A stretch of 64,000 nt of DNA from Hydrogenophaga sp. (GCA_018333605.1 JAGXSV010000083.1:1-64000); one strand, 5' to 3'. Counted from the stretch's first letter, positions 23,947 to 32,581 are shown. Notes: generated by a model not told the origin, from the letters alone. A program made the numbers and translations.

Positions 23947-24324
23947 TTAGGCCTCCGCGACTGCGTAGCACATGCGCGCACCGCCAACCATCTGCAGCTC
24001 AAGGGCTGTTCCGTCAGCGCTCAGTTGCAGGTCCTTGATCTGTCCTTCGGACTGTTGATCCTCCCAGCAAAACGCGTATCTCGTCGAGCCGGCAGAGAGC
24101 GTCCCCAGACGTTCGCGAGTGAACCTGGGCTTGAGGATGAAGCGTTCCTGGCCTTCTGCTCCAGCAAAGTGGATGGCTCTCTCGGACTCTCGTGCATCGG
24201 GGTGCGCTGCCTTGGTTTGGGCAACGACTTGGGGCCAATCCTCAGCGGCCAGGCCCCCGATCATCGTTGCTTTGACCTTGCTGCCCTGCAGGGTGGCCAA
24301 CAAGCTCTTCTTGGTGATTTTCAT
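23947..24324 (-). CDS. Hypothetical protein, 125 aa
   Basis: First gene of a two-gene cassette behind leader M24, with a good GAAAGGACC site. The protein begins MKITKKSLLATLQG and is mixed alpha/beta. It looks cytoplasmic. No family is recognised. Confidence 0.6.
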   Translation of the reverse strand: MKITKKSLLATLQGSKVKATMIGGLAAEDWPQVVAQTKAAHPDARESERAIHFAGAEGQERFILKPRFTRERLGTLSAGSTRYAFCWEDQQSEGQIKDLQLSADGTALELQMVGGARMCYAVAEA

Positions 24325-24329
24325 ATGGT

Positions 24330-24364
24330 CCTTTCATCCCCGAATTCGGGTGGTTGTTGAAAGG
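24330..24364 (-). promoter_or_regulatory. Leader hairpin M24 (rightmost copy)
   Basis: Outer arms CCTTTCA/TGAAAGG, CAACA motif, apical CCCG/CGGG. The upstream terminator, which would end the radC-like gene, is a large CACATCGG/CCCGATGTG hairpin at 24371-24417. No further copy is seen to the right in the window. Confidence 0.65.
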
Positions 24365-24443
24365 GGGCCACATCGGCTTTCCCATGGGCTTTCCCATGGG
24401 GAAACCGCCCGATGTGAATCGGGACGGTATCAATTCGGCGTGC

Positions 24444-25016
24444 TCAGAGAAGACCGTGCTTGGCAAACGAGTACGAACCCGTGTTGCACAAGATGAAGTG
24501 ATCCAGTAGCCGCACGTCGATGCTTCCTAGCGCATTTTTCAGACTCTTGGTCAAGAGCTCGTCAGCCCTGCTGGGAATCAGGCCGCCAGAGGGGTGGTTG
24601 TGGGCCACGATCAACGACGAGGCGTTGACCTGCAATGCCCGTTTGACGAGTTCCCTGGGATAGACGGAGGTCTGCCCAACGGTGCCTCTGAACGCCTCTT
24701 CGGCTGTAATCACCCTGTGCTGGGAATCCAGATAGATGCACCAGAAGGATTCGTATTCCTGGGGTCCAATGATCCGCTGCACGAGTGCCACAGCGCCTTT
24801 AGGGTCATTGGCATTGGTCAGCTCGATCTGGGCTCTGCGCCGGTCAATCTCCAGGGCTGCCTTGAGGCGCGCAAGGTGATCTTCGGTGGAGCTGTCCATG
24901 GCGAAGAGTGTGCCCTGCTTGGGGAATAGCTGTTCATACGCTTCGTTTGCTGCGCTGCCGCTGAGACCCAGGGCGAAGGCCACGAGCTGGCGGTCGGTTG
25001 CGGTTTGAATGTCCAT
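24444..25016 (-). CDS. radC: RadC-like JAB/MPN (JAMM) domain protein, 190 aa
   Basis: The JAMM metal site is complete: HNHPSGGLIPSRAD (H-x-H...S..D) around residue 137, with an upstream Glu (TAEEAF). The family is widespread on mobile elements and is thought to act in DNA maintenance, though its reaction is unsettled. It is shorter than chromosomal RadC at the N-terminus, where the helix-hairpin-helix region is reduced. The start at 25016 has GAGGAAA seven bases upstream. It marks the right end of the leader-module cluster and itself lacks the module. Confidence 0.9.
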   Translation of the reverse strand: MDIQTATDRQLVAFALGLSGSAANEAYEQLFPKQGTLFAMDSSTEDHLARLKAALEIDRRRAQIELTNANDPKGAVALVQRIIGPQEYESFWCIYLDSQHRVITAEEAFRGTVGQTSVYPRELVKRALQVNASSLIVAHNHPSGGLIPSRADELLTKSLKNALGSIDVRLLDHFILCNTGSYSFAKHGLL

Positions 25017-25361
25017 TGCATTTCCTCAGTGAAGGAGTTCGAAATGGACAGGGCAAAGCCTGGCGCAAACAGGGGCTTGCGTCAGGACTCGCTGTGATTG
25101 GTGGCGTGCGGTCGACGTGAGCAAACGCAGAAAAGCGAGCGTGGATCCGCCGCTTTAGCGTGCCAGTACGTTTCTGAGCCCGCCACGAAGATTCGCAGTG
25201 GCAGACCGATCCTTCCGTAACAACGGATTCATGGATACGCGATGTTACCCAAAATGCCCCCTACTTCGCAAGCCGCCACGGACATGAAAGTGGCCTTGAA
25301 GGCGTGCTTTTTCGAGATGAGGCTCTAGAGCCGGGGCGCTGACCGCCAGCAGTCCGCGATT
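25017..25361. other. Intergenic region upstream of radC
   Basis: No coding signal. The whole minus-strand cluster may be read from here, but I find no convincing -35/-10 pair. A short GTTGTTACGG/CCGTAACAAC palindromic stretch lies at about 25216-25227. Nothing else stands out. Confidence 0.35.
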
Positions 25362-25793
25362 CTATGATCCCGGGTCGATATCTCGGCTGACGCCTTTGAG
25401 GATGCGCTCGACCTTGACCTTGTGATCCTTGTCCTGCTGCTCCATGGCCATCAGGACCGCGTCTTCCCATTTGATCCGATCGATGGCGGAGCGCAGCGTT
25501 TGGGTTCTCTCATCCAAGGGCAAGGCATGCGCCACAAAGTCGCCGGCGGCGAAGATCGCGTTCGTGTGCGGCTGCATGTCCATGGTGAACGGCCGCTGGA
25601 AGAATGGTTCGAACATCCAGTCCCACTGGAGCCGATACTTGCGCTCCCCATAGGTTGCCGACCAGACAGTGGACCCAGAGTATGCAGCCGTTTCGCCAAG
25701 GGTGCTCAGTGTCGTGCGCACGTGTTCCCACTGAAGCGACACGAAGACCTCTGCAGGTATCGCGATAGGTGCCTCGAACGTGCCGTCAGGCAT
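25362..25793 (-). CDS. Hypothetical protein, 143 aa
   Basis: The start MPDGTFEAPIA at 25793 has GGGGGATCC upstream. The frame is open to 25901, where a GGAGG sits in front of a TTG, so the N-terminus is uncertain. The protein looks soluble, with a basic helix at the end (KDHKVKVERILKGV). No family is recognised. Confidence 0.55.
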   Translation of the reverse strand: MPDGTFEAPIAIPAEVFVSLQWEHVRTTLSTLGETAAYSGSTVWSATYGERKYRLQWDWMFEPFFQRPFTMDMQPHTNAIFAAGDFVAHALPLDERTQTLRSAIDRIKWEDAVLMAMEQQDKDHKVKVERILKGVSRDIDPGS

Positions 25794-25934
25794 GGATCCC
25801 CCGGGGTTTGGGCATACTTTTGTGGTCACGGGTGGCTCGCCTGCAATACGTTTACTTGCTTCTGGCAATGATTTTAGTAATCCTCCGCGCGCCACGGGCA
25901 AGGATACACCTCAAAATTTGATAGTTGACAGCCA

Positions 25935-26357
25935 CTAATCGCTTAGCAGGAGCCTGCGAACCAGGACGTATTCGTGCAGTCGCAGCAGATCCTTTTCCGA
26001 GACCTCCTTCAGCCGGGCGAGGTCCAAGTTGTCCGCGTTGTCAGCGATCTTGACTTCCCTGGCTATCGGATTGGCCTTTGCTCGCTTCGCCGCCTCAAGC
26101 CGCGTCTCCTTGCGGCGCTTGGTCAGGGCGTCGACTGCCTCAACGACATCGGCATCGAAGCCGATTTTCTTGAGCTCATCCAGTGTCACCTCCGTGTCTT
26201 CAACAAGATCGTGCAAGGCCGCAGCTATTCTGGCTTGTGGTGACTTGACGGCAAGGATGACTCGCAGAACGTGGAGGATGTAAGGCTCACCGGCCTTGTC
26301 GACCTGGCCGGCATGGTGAGTGGCCGCCAGGGCGATGGCTTTTTCAAGTGTTGACAT
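25935..26357 (-). CDS. HD-domain protein, (p)ppGpp hydrolase-like, 140 aa
   Basis: It resembles the RelA/SpoT hydrolase domain: HAGQVDKAGEPYILH (first His), ALHDLVEDT (the HD pair), and VKIADNADNL in place of the usual VKLADRLHN. Stand-alone proteins of this size are small alarmone hydrolases or related HD phosphohydrolases. No synthetase domain is present. Degrading (p)ppGpp would counter the host stringent response; that role is inferred. It is divergent from the helicase gene. Confidence 0.75.
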   Translation of the reverse strand: MSTLEKAIALAATHHAGQVDKAGEPYILHVLRVILAVKSPQARIAAALHDLVEDTEVTLDELKKIGFDADVVEAVDALTKRRKETRLEAAKRAKANPIAREVKIADNADNLDLARLKEVSEKDLLRLHEYVLVRRLLLSD

Positions 26358-26485
26358 GCCAAGGTTGTAGCAGAAAGCGTCTGGGGCTAATGCGAAGAAA
26401 CTGCGCCCATTCGCGGGCTGTTTCAAACTTGCTTTTGATCTGGCATGGCCTACCTTGTCGATGAAGAAACACGAGGTGGTACGAA

Positions 26486-27931
26486 ATGCTCAGTGAAGAA
26501 CAGAACGCTGTTTTAGACGCTCCGCTGCGAGGGGTCACCATGGTGTACGCATGCGCGGGCGCCGGCAAGACCACTTCTCTGGTGGCAAAGGCACAGCGTC
26601 ATGCGGCCATGGATGGCATGAAGGGCTTGTATGTGGCGTTCGCCAAGCCGGCCCAGCTCGACGCAGCAAAGCGATTTGGTGCCGCTGCTTTATGTAAAAC
26701 AGGTCATGCACTTGCCTTCCCGAGGTTCGGCCAGAAATACGCGCACAAGCTGCGTTCCATGAAGCCATTGGACGTGATCAGAGAATCAGGCCTGGTCGAT
26801 GACTATCTGGAGGCCAAGGTGCTGATCGACTCCGTCAACGAATGGTGTATCTCGGACGCCATGCAGTTTCCCAGTCGAATTCGATTGCATAACTTGGCCG
26901 GTCGGATATCACCGGTGCGGGCAGCCCAGCTGGCCAAACTCGCTGAGCAACTATGGAGCGAGATGTGCGATCCTCAATCGCCAGTTCCTATGCCTCACGA
27001 TGGCTACCTGAAGCTCTACCAGCTGACGCAGCCGCGCCTGCCTGGCGATTACCTGATGGTCGACGAGTTCCAGGACACCAACCCGGTCCTGCTGGACATC
27101 ATCCGTCGTCAGCCTCAGCCCATTATTGCCGTGGGTGATCCGCACCAGTCCATTTTCGCGTTCCGTGGTGCTGTCAACGCCATGGCAGAGCTCAAAGCCG
27201 ATCGGAAGCTGCACATCAGCCAGAGCTTCCGCTTCGGTCCAAAGGTGGCACGCGTAGCCAATGATCTCCTGGGCGGACTCAAAAAAGAGACAACAAGGGT
27301 GATCGGCAGCGGCTTCAACACAGAGCTGCGGTGGGACGGCCGTGTCCCTACTGACGTGCCTTCAATCACGATCATTTCGCGCACCAACGGCGGGCTCTTC
27401 GAGCACGCGGTGACCGCCCTGCGCGAAGGCAAGAGCCTTAGCTTTGTGGGCGGTGTCCTGTCCTATGGCTTCTCCAAGTTGTGTGATGTGCGGCACATTG
27501 CCAATGACTGTCGTGATCAGGTCAAGGACACGTTCTTGCGCTCCTTCCACTCGCTCTGGCAGCTGCAGGAATACGCCGATCAAGTCGAGGATCTGGAGTT
27601 GCTGAGGCTGCTGCGGGTGAGCGAGGACTACGGCGACCGGATCTTCGACCTGGTCGAGCAGATCCATTCAAGGGCGCTGACTGACCTGGATGCCCAGGTA
27701 GTGCTGACCACGGCACACAAGAGCAAGGGATTGACGCGGGATCATGTCTTCTTGGCAGATGACTTCCCCGCTTTCGTGGATGACGGTGAGATCGTCAACG
27801 ACTTGGATCCTCAAGAGGTCAACCTTGCCTATGTGGCAGTCACGCGCGCAGTGCGCACGTTGTGTTTGAACGAAACGACATTGGCTTACCTGCGCTGGTT
27901 GCGTGACCGGCGTGTGGCGGGCGGTGCTTGA
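26486..27931 (+). CDS. UvrD/Rep-type SF1 DNA helicase, 481 aa
   Basis: It unwinds DNA using ATP. Motifs in order: I ACAGAGKTT, II DEFQDTNPV, III GDPHQSIFAFRGA, V TTAHKSKGLT, VI YVAVTRA. It is shorter than UvrD (720 aa); the insertion domains are reduced, as in compact FBH1-like or plasmid helicases. The start at 26486 has GAGGTGG upstream. It is likely to act in replication or repair of the element. Confidence 0.9.
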   Translation: MLSEEQNAVLDAPLRGVTMVYACAGAGKTTSLVAKAQRHAAMDGMKGLYVAFAKPAQLDAAKRFGAAALCKTGHALAFPRFGQKYAHKLRSMKPLDVIRESGLVDDYLEAKVLIDSVNEWCISDAMQFPSRIRLHNLAGRISPVRAAQLAKLAEQLWSEMCDPQSPVPMPHDGYLKLYQLTQPRLPGDYLMVDEFQDTNPVLLDIIRRQPQPIIAVGDPHQSIFAFRGAVNAMAELKADRKLHISQSFRFGPKVARVANDLLGGLKKETTRVIGSGFNTELRWDGRVPTDVPSITIISRTNGGLFEHAVTALREGKSLSFVGGVLSYGFSKLCDVRHIANDCRDQVKDTFLRSFHSLWQLQEYADQVEDLELLRLLRVSEDYGDRIFDLVEQIHSRALTDLDAQVVLTTAHKSKGLTRDHVFLADDFPAFVDDGEIVNDLDPQEVNLAYVAVTRAVRTLCLNETTLAYLRWLRDRRVAGGA

Positions 27932-28004
27932 ACTTGCTTTAGCGTCGACTGCAGGTACCTTGAATGGCAGCCCGATCCCGGGCGAACCATTCTAGGAGCC
28001 AATC

Positions 28005-28184
28005 ATGACTATCGTGAACCATATTCCCGTCTCTCAACCCGGCCTGTACCTTTGTGAACGTGTTGGTCGTGGCCATCAGAAGATCCGTTCCATCACCTGC
28101 CGGGCATCAGAGGCCCAACGGTTGGAGCGACGAGGTGCAACGATCTGGGTGGCTCGTGCGGGTGGCTGGGTTCGCAGAGACTGA
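28005..28184 (+). CDS. Small protein, 59 aa
   Basis: A short gene with a clear TAGGAGCCAATC ribosome site before the ATG at 28005 and a TGA at 28182-28184. The product starts MTIVNHIPVSQPGLYLC and ends VARAGGWVRRD. It is basic and contains EAQRLERRGATIWV. It lies 73 bases downstream of the helicase gene and may share its transcript. No family is recognised. Confidence 0.6.
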   Translation: MTIVNHIPVSQPGLYLCERVGRGHQKIRSITCRASEAQRLERRGATIWVARAGGWVRRD

Positions 28185-28202
28185 TGTCACCCCAAACGCA
28201 GT

Positions 28203-28703
28203 ATGGCAAAGCGCAAGACTTCACCCCAGCCACCTTCCAGGTCGCGCTCGACGCGCGCTTCACGGTCGGCGATCGAGACGGCCATTGCCCGTTGTCGCCT
28301 CATGAGCCCCACCGATGTGGACGTGCTCTGTGGCGCCCTTACGCGCAGTGCGAGCGCGCTGAAAACGGGCAATGGCACTTCGCACTCTCTTGTGGACTTT
28401 GAGCAGGCCGGCGTGGTTGCAGCAGCGATCGAGAAGACCGGCGTCGTAAAGGGCCTGGCCAGCGAGATCGCGCAACTGCAGCTGGTGATCACGAACATCC
28501 GCTGTCGCATGCAGGATTCAGCCGATGGTCCGGTTATCCTCTACGGGCCCGAGATCGCAACCCTAGATGATTTCTGTCGATTTCACAGGTTTCAACTCAG
28601 CCACCTGAGCGTGGGCGAATACGCCAAGATCTTGCAGCGAGCAGGGCCCTCGCTGGGACCTCAATTGCATTCAACGATCGCACAAACACTGGCGGGTAAA
28701 TAG
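28203..28703 (+). CDS. Hypothetical protein, 166 aa
   Basis: The N-terminus is Ser/Arg rich (KRKTSPQPPSRSRSTR), then helical. There is no strong ribosome site at 28203, and a start at 28302 (MSPTDVDVL) is possible. The protein has no membrane segment. It follows the 59-aa gene in the same direction. Function unknown. Confidence 0.5.
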   Translation: MAKRKTSPQPPSRSRSTRASRSAIETAIARCRLMSPTDVDVLCGALTRSASALKTGNGTSHSLVDFEQAGVVAAAIEKTGVVKGLASEIAQLQLVITNIRCRMQDSADGPVILYGPEIATLDDFCRFHRFQLSHLSVGEYAKILQRAGPSLGPQLHSTIAQTLAGK

Positions 28704-28907
28704 GCAGGCGGGGTGGGTTGGTTCGCAGGCCGAGAGTTCGGCACAAACGGTCAAAGCCGTGCATTGAGGAGACTGTTTCGTGCGACGGCGGTCTCAATTT
28801 GGTGGCACAGTACACAGCAGCCTAGTTCTGCTGGACACCCGTTGGTCCGGATCCACCTCCCTATTTGCTTTTCGGGGCGACCACTTGAGCCGCCTGCAGC
28901 CGCCACA

Positions 28908-29444
28908 ATGAATTGCATCAGCACCCGCGTGCATTCTCTTCACGTCTCTTCTGGTCCGCGTGGACCGGTGATCAGGAACGTTTCCCAGTCCAGTCCAGAT
29001 GCTACCGCCTATGTGATTGCTGTTCGGGCTGAGGCGCTCCCGCCCATGGTGCTGATCGTAGACCGCGAGGCCCTCAATAGGCGGTCGGTCGGCATGCCTG
29101 CATCGGCCGCCATTCACACGATTACAGCCTGGACCAGGCGCCAGCTGCCGTCTTCATGGTTGGATGATGATGGCGTCACCTGGGTCTGCATGAATGGAAG
29201 CTCATCCTTCCATGTTCTGTTGGTCGATCGCGCTGGTGTGGTCACATGGCGCAAGGTCAAATGGCCCCGCCACGACGACGGTACGCTTGACAGCTTCAAA
29301 CGTGCATTTCCTGTCTATGCCGATGCGTTCCTCAGGGTGATTGAGATGATGGGCGCTGTCGAGCGTGATGCGTCTCTACAGGTCGAACGTGGCTCAGCAA
29401 GCCCGTCCTCTCTCAATTTCGACGGGCGGCACCCAGACCAATAG
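28908..29444 (+). CDS. Hypothetical protein, 178 aa
   Basis: The frame opens at 28713, but the sequence before MNCISTRVH (28908) does not look coding. The body has TAYVIAVRAEALPPMVLIVD and a basic strand, WRKVKWPRHDD. Its 3' end overlaps the convergent integrase gene by 32 bases. No family is recognised and the start is uncertain. Confidence 0.45.
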   Translation: MNCISTRVHSLHVSSGPRGPVIRNVSQSSPDATAYVIAVRAEALPPMVLIVDREALNRRSVGMPASAAIHTITAWTRRQLPSSWLDDDGVTWVCMNGSSSFHVLLVDRAGVVTWRKVKWPRHDDGTLDSFKRAFPVYADAFLRVIEMMGAVERDASLQVERGSASPSSLNFDGRHPDQ

Positions 29445-30867
29445 CTTCGAGCTGCTTTTGGACTCTGTCCCCGATCGAGGGCCAGGTTTTCAGGAGTTCT
29501 TCGACCGTGATCTCCTGGACGGGGCCATCCCCTTCCACGACAGCCGTGAGAGCGGTTTTCTTGACGCTGCTGCGGGGCACCCTGATGGTCCCATCCGAGG
29601 CAGGCCTCGGAGCAGGGTTGCACCACAGTGTCGCGCTGATCTGGCGCTCAAACGACAAGACCAGGGCAGGGCCAATCTTGGCGCCCAGGCGGTGCATGGC
29701 TTGCGGTTTTGTAAAGCTGCCGTAATAGGCCCCGGACGTGTGGGCATCGTTGTGCCCCATGGCATTGGCCACCTTGATCACAGCGGAGTCGCGCACCAGT
29801 GGATCGACCTGAGCTACGTGACCTCCAAGGGTTGGGGGAACGATCCCCTGTAGTAGCAAGGTGATTTCTGCGTACTCGGCCCTTGCGCCGTGACCTGTCA
29901 CACCCAAGTCTGACTTGGTGAGACCGAGCTTCTTCATCAAATAATAGTATCGGTTCTCACCCTGCTTGAGGGACAGGTCTGGCCAGCACATTGAACTGGT
30001 TCGCGAGCACATCTGCTTGGCCAGATTCAGTGCCTTGCGTTGGGACTCTCCGTGATCGCCCTGCTCGATCGGAACTTGTCTGTACCGACCGTTCTTGGCC
30101 ACGCTGTCGGCGATTTCAAGGAATGTGCCCTTGTCAGCTTTCCACGGCTTGAGCAGGAGCATTTCCTTTTTGCGCAGCCCAAAGGCCAGGCCCATGGCCA
30201 GCATGACGCCGTGCCGGTGGTCGTTTTCGAAGGCACGACTCAGGATCACTGCGGCGTCCAGGCCACGGCCGGACCATGATTTGCTCTGCTCGGCCACAGT
30301 GGTGACCTTGAAGGCATCTGCAGGCGCCTCCGGGATGTAATAGGAGACACCCTTTCTCTCGCCGTTGATGATGTCGCTCTTGCCAATCCATCTACAGAAG
30401 ATCTTGAGCCTGCTGTACTGGTTTTGCATGGTCTTTGGCGATGCTCTGTCCTCCCACCAGCTGCGCACCACCGCTCGAATGTGCTTTTCTTTCAGGAACG
30501 CCACGTCTTCGACAAAAAAACCGAGCTTGTGCAGGCGCCTACAGAACGATGCCATCACTTCGTGGGTCTGCCGGAACGTTCGGACCGAGGCTGCTTTGCC
30601 GTTGACTCTGGTGTGACCTCTTTCATTGACGATGGCCGCCACGTTGCGCAGAAGTCGTCGCAGGCTTGGCGTGTCTGAGTCGATGAACCTTGGGAATTGC
30701 ATATGGCCGCAATCGTCGCAAAGACGAAGAGCGCTGATGTAGGGAAAGAGGCACTTGGTATGGTCGCTTTTGTCCTGCCCAAAGCATCCCCGGCCAGCAT
30801 GGACGGAGCGGACAAATTTGTCCGCTCCGAACCCAAGACGGTATTTGTCACTGCTTATCGCTTTCAC
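29413..30867 (-). CDS. Tyrosine recombinase (integrase domain protein), 484 aa
   Basis: All catalytic positions of the tyrosine recombinases appear: Arg in GLRKKEM, Lys in SVAKNGRYRQ, His and Arg in GHGAR, a second His in MGHNDAH, and the Tyr nucleophile in SGAYYG. The N-terminus has a Cys/His-rich stretch (CLFPYISALRLCDDCGHM, in part) that could bind zinc. The GTG start at 30867 is uncertain; MQFPRF at 30702 is an alternative. It probably integrates or resolves the element. Divergent from the degenerate recombinase at 30968. Confidence 0.8.
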   Translation of the reverse strand: MKAISSDKYRLGFGADKFVRSVHAGRGCFGQDKSDHTKCLFPYISALRLCDDCGHMQFPRFIDSDTPSLRRLLRNVAAIVNERGHTRVNGKAASVRTFRQTHEVMASFCRRLHKLGFFVEDVAFLKEKHIRAVVRSWWEDRASPKTMQNQYSRLKIFCRWIGKSDIINGERKGVSYYIPEAPADAFKVTTVAEQSKSWSGRGLDAAVILSRAFENDHRHGVMLAMGLAFGLRKKEMLLLKPWKADKGTFLEIADSVAKNGRYRQVPIEQGDHGESQRKALNLAKQMCSRTSSMCWPDLSLKQGENRYYYLMKKLGLTKSDLGVTGHGARAEYAEITLLLQGIVPPTLGGHVAQVDPLVRDSAVIKVANAMGHNDAHTSGAYYGSFTKPQAMHRLGAKIGPALVLSFERQISATLWCNPAPRPASDGTIRVPRSSVKKTALTAVVEGDGPVQEITVEELLKTWPSIGDRVQKQLEAIGLGAARRN

Positions 30868-30936
30868 CGGTGAAAATACCCTCCCCCTCTCTTGGGGACT
30901 GTTGGAATACCTAAAGTGTTCGAGGTTGCTTGGCTG

Positions 30937-30961
30937 ATGTAAGCAGTGAAGTAAGTTACAT
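30937..30961. promoter_or_regulatory. Inverted repeat between divergent recombinase genes
   Basis: ATGTAA and TTACAT are separated by 13 bases, just upstream of the start at 30968. The position in the 100-base divergent region suggests an operator or a recombinase core site. This is seen in sequence only; no binding protein is known. Confidence 0.4.
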
Positions 30962-30967
30962 TACGGC

Positions 30968-31963
30968 ATGATCACAAGCAATCATCCCCCATTGACCGCC
31001 GAAGACCACTTCAGCAACTGGTCAAGAAAAAAGGAGGTGCAGCCAATTGCCGGCGACCGCCTGTCCGGGCGGTCAGCGTCTCTCTACCGGTACGTGTGGG
31101 CCGCCTGGAACACCTTCCTCAAAACCCATGGTCCAGGCGGTCTCGGTACCGACTGGCTGGAGGCTGATGCGATAGCTGTTGAGCGCTTTCTGCGCGACGC
31201 TGTGTCGCCCTCTTCTGCAAGAAAGTCCCGCACAACCCCCATCAGTCCAGTCACCAGGCAACGCTATTTGCGCCTTCTGAGCTGGATCTACCAGGACGCA
31301 GTAAACGCCGGGATGGCAGCCCACAACCCTGCCCGCACTCTTCTCGAAGGCGTGCTGCCTCTGGGCGATGTGGATGGCCAAGTCTTCAACCGCGTACAGT
31401 GGCAGTGGATACACAACGCCTTTCCCGACGCAAACGATCGCTGGTCAGTGCGCGACCGGGCCATCTTGTTGTTGCTGACCGAGCAAGGCCTCACCACTGG
31501 CGAGATATGTAGCCTGGACATCAACAGCCTCAAGCTGACTCTCAAGCCGCCGCTGCTGGAACTCTCCGGCCGTCGCCATGCGCAGCAAAGAACGCTCTAC
31601 TTAGGAGATGACGAGTCCAGTGCCCTTCGGCAGTGGATGCTTGAACGAAGCACTGTTTCGATTCGAAATCCAACACACGCGCAATCCCTGTTCGTCACAA
31701 AAAAGGGCTACCCGATGTCTCCCAGGGCATTGTTCCACCTTGCCGCAAAAACGATCACCCGGGCGTTTGTGGCCAACGGCGTTGAGGTTCCCAATCACAT
31801 CGGCCCCGCCACACTTCGCAATACCCGCATCGTGATGTGGCTAAACGACGGCGTGCCTGTTGAGAAGGTCCTGGCGATGTCCGGCTACAAGGACTTTCGA
31901 AGTCTGCGCTGCCTGAGATCTCACGTCCACTCTCCACTGGCGAAGCTCCCTCCTTCTGACTAG
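30968..31963 (+). CDS. Degenerate tyrosine recombinase-like protein, 331 aa
   Basis: The overall fold is recognisable: an N-terminal SAM-like part with RQRYLRLLSWIYQDAV, then a catalytic-type domain with RDRAILLLLTEQGL. The catalytic residues, however, are largely absent. The first Arg is Thr (GLTTGEICSLD), the His of HxxR is lost (GPATLRNTRI), the second His is lost (MSGYKDF), and no Tyr follows in the expected place. It is probably a catalytically dead accessory or DNA-binding protein. It is divergent from an intact recombinase. Confidence 0.7.
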   Translation: MITSNHPPLTAEDHFSNWSRKKEVQPIAGDRLSGRSASLYRYVWAAWNTFLKTHGPGGLGTDWLEADAIAVERFLRDAVSPSSARKSRTTPISPVTRQRYLRLLSWIYQDAVNAGMAAHNPARTLLEGVLPLGDVDGQVFNRVQWQWIHNAFPDANDRWSVRDRAILLLLTEQGLTTGEICSLDINSLKLTLKPPLLELSGRRHAQQRTLYLGDDESSALRQWMLERSTVSIRNPTHAQSLFVTKKGYPMSPRALFHLAAKTITRAFVANGVEVPNHIGPATLRNTRIVMWLNDGVPVEKVLAMSGYKDFRSLRCLRSHVHSPLAKLPPSD

Positions 31964-32022
31964 CCAGTTGCATTTGGACCGTAGTGCTTCATCCTTGAAG
32001 CACTTTTCAGCACGTGTCTTTC

Positions 32023-32388
32023 ATGCAAACCCTTACCTGCTCTGTCGAAGTACCACGCAAGCTCCTTGCGACCGCGTCATCCACATGGGAACGTGTTCGG
32101 TCACTGCACCCCCCGGGGCCCAATGGATCCTTCCTGCTGCGGATCGAAAAGCCTGCTGCCTGGCGTTTGAAGATGAACCGTGGTGCCACCTCGATAGGCA
32201 TGTCCATGAGTGCCAATGGATGCCTGTACGAGCTCTCTGAGATCGACGAGAGCGTGAGTGGTGGCTGGATGGGAAGTTGTATGCCAAGCGCCCTGGTCGT
32301 GATCTTCCTGCGTCACTGGATCGCCCAGTCCAATTCCTCATCCACAGCCCTGGGCCCTCAGTATCGCCAGCCGAGCCTATTCGACTAG
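32023..32388 (+). CDS. Hypothetical protein, 121 aa
   Basis: The start MQTLTCSVEV at 32023 is chosen over 32014; neither has a strong ribosome site. The protein has a basic middle, LKMNRGATSIGM, and ends QYRQPSLFD. Coding character is moderate. It precedes rdgC in the same direction by about 190 bases. No family is recognised. Confidence 0.4.
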   Translation: MQTLTCSVEVPRKLLATASSTWERVRSLHPPGPNGSFLLRIEKPAAWRLKMNRGATSIGMSMSANGCLYELSEIDESVSGGWMGSCMPSALVVIFLRHWIAQSNSSSTALGPQYRQPSLFD

Positions 32389-32581
32389 CGCCCCGTGCGT
32401 TCTTCATAGCGACACATCCTGAATACGTCGCCCGGCATCCCAGTATTCATCCACGGCAACTGGAGATCCCACGATATCTTCGAAGCCTTGAGCCGGGTGT
32501 GTCCACCTGGGATCTACCAACACAGCCCTATCAAGAAGACCCTTCTAGTCCGCCTTCCATCCCAGGAAAGAGAGTTTCTAC

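Noticed and set aside
1284-24417. CRISPR array, because similar repeats recur along the strand
   Set aside because: Repeats are about 100 bases, variable in sequence, and separated by whole genes of 0.2-2.6 kb; no cas genes or uniform spacers.
370-25016. Classical integron cassette array
   Set aside because: The units lie at gene starts and include ribosome sites; no RYYYAAC/GTTRRRY attC core pairs are seen, and no IntI-like integrase lies nearby.
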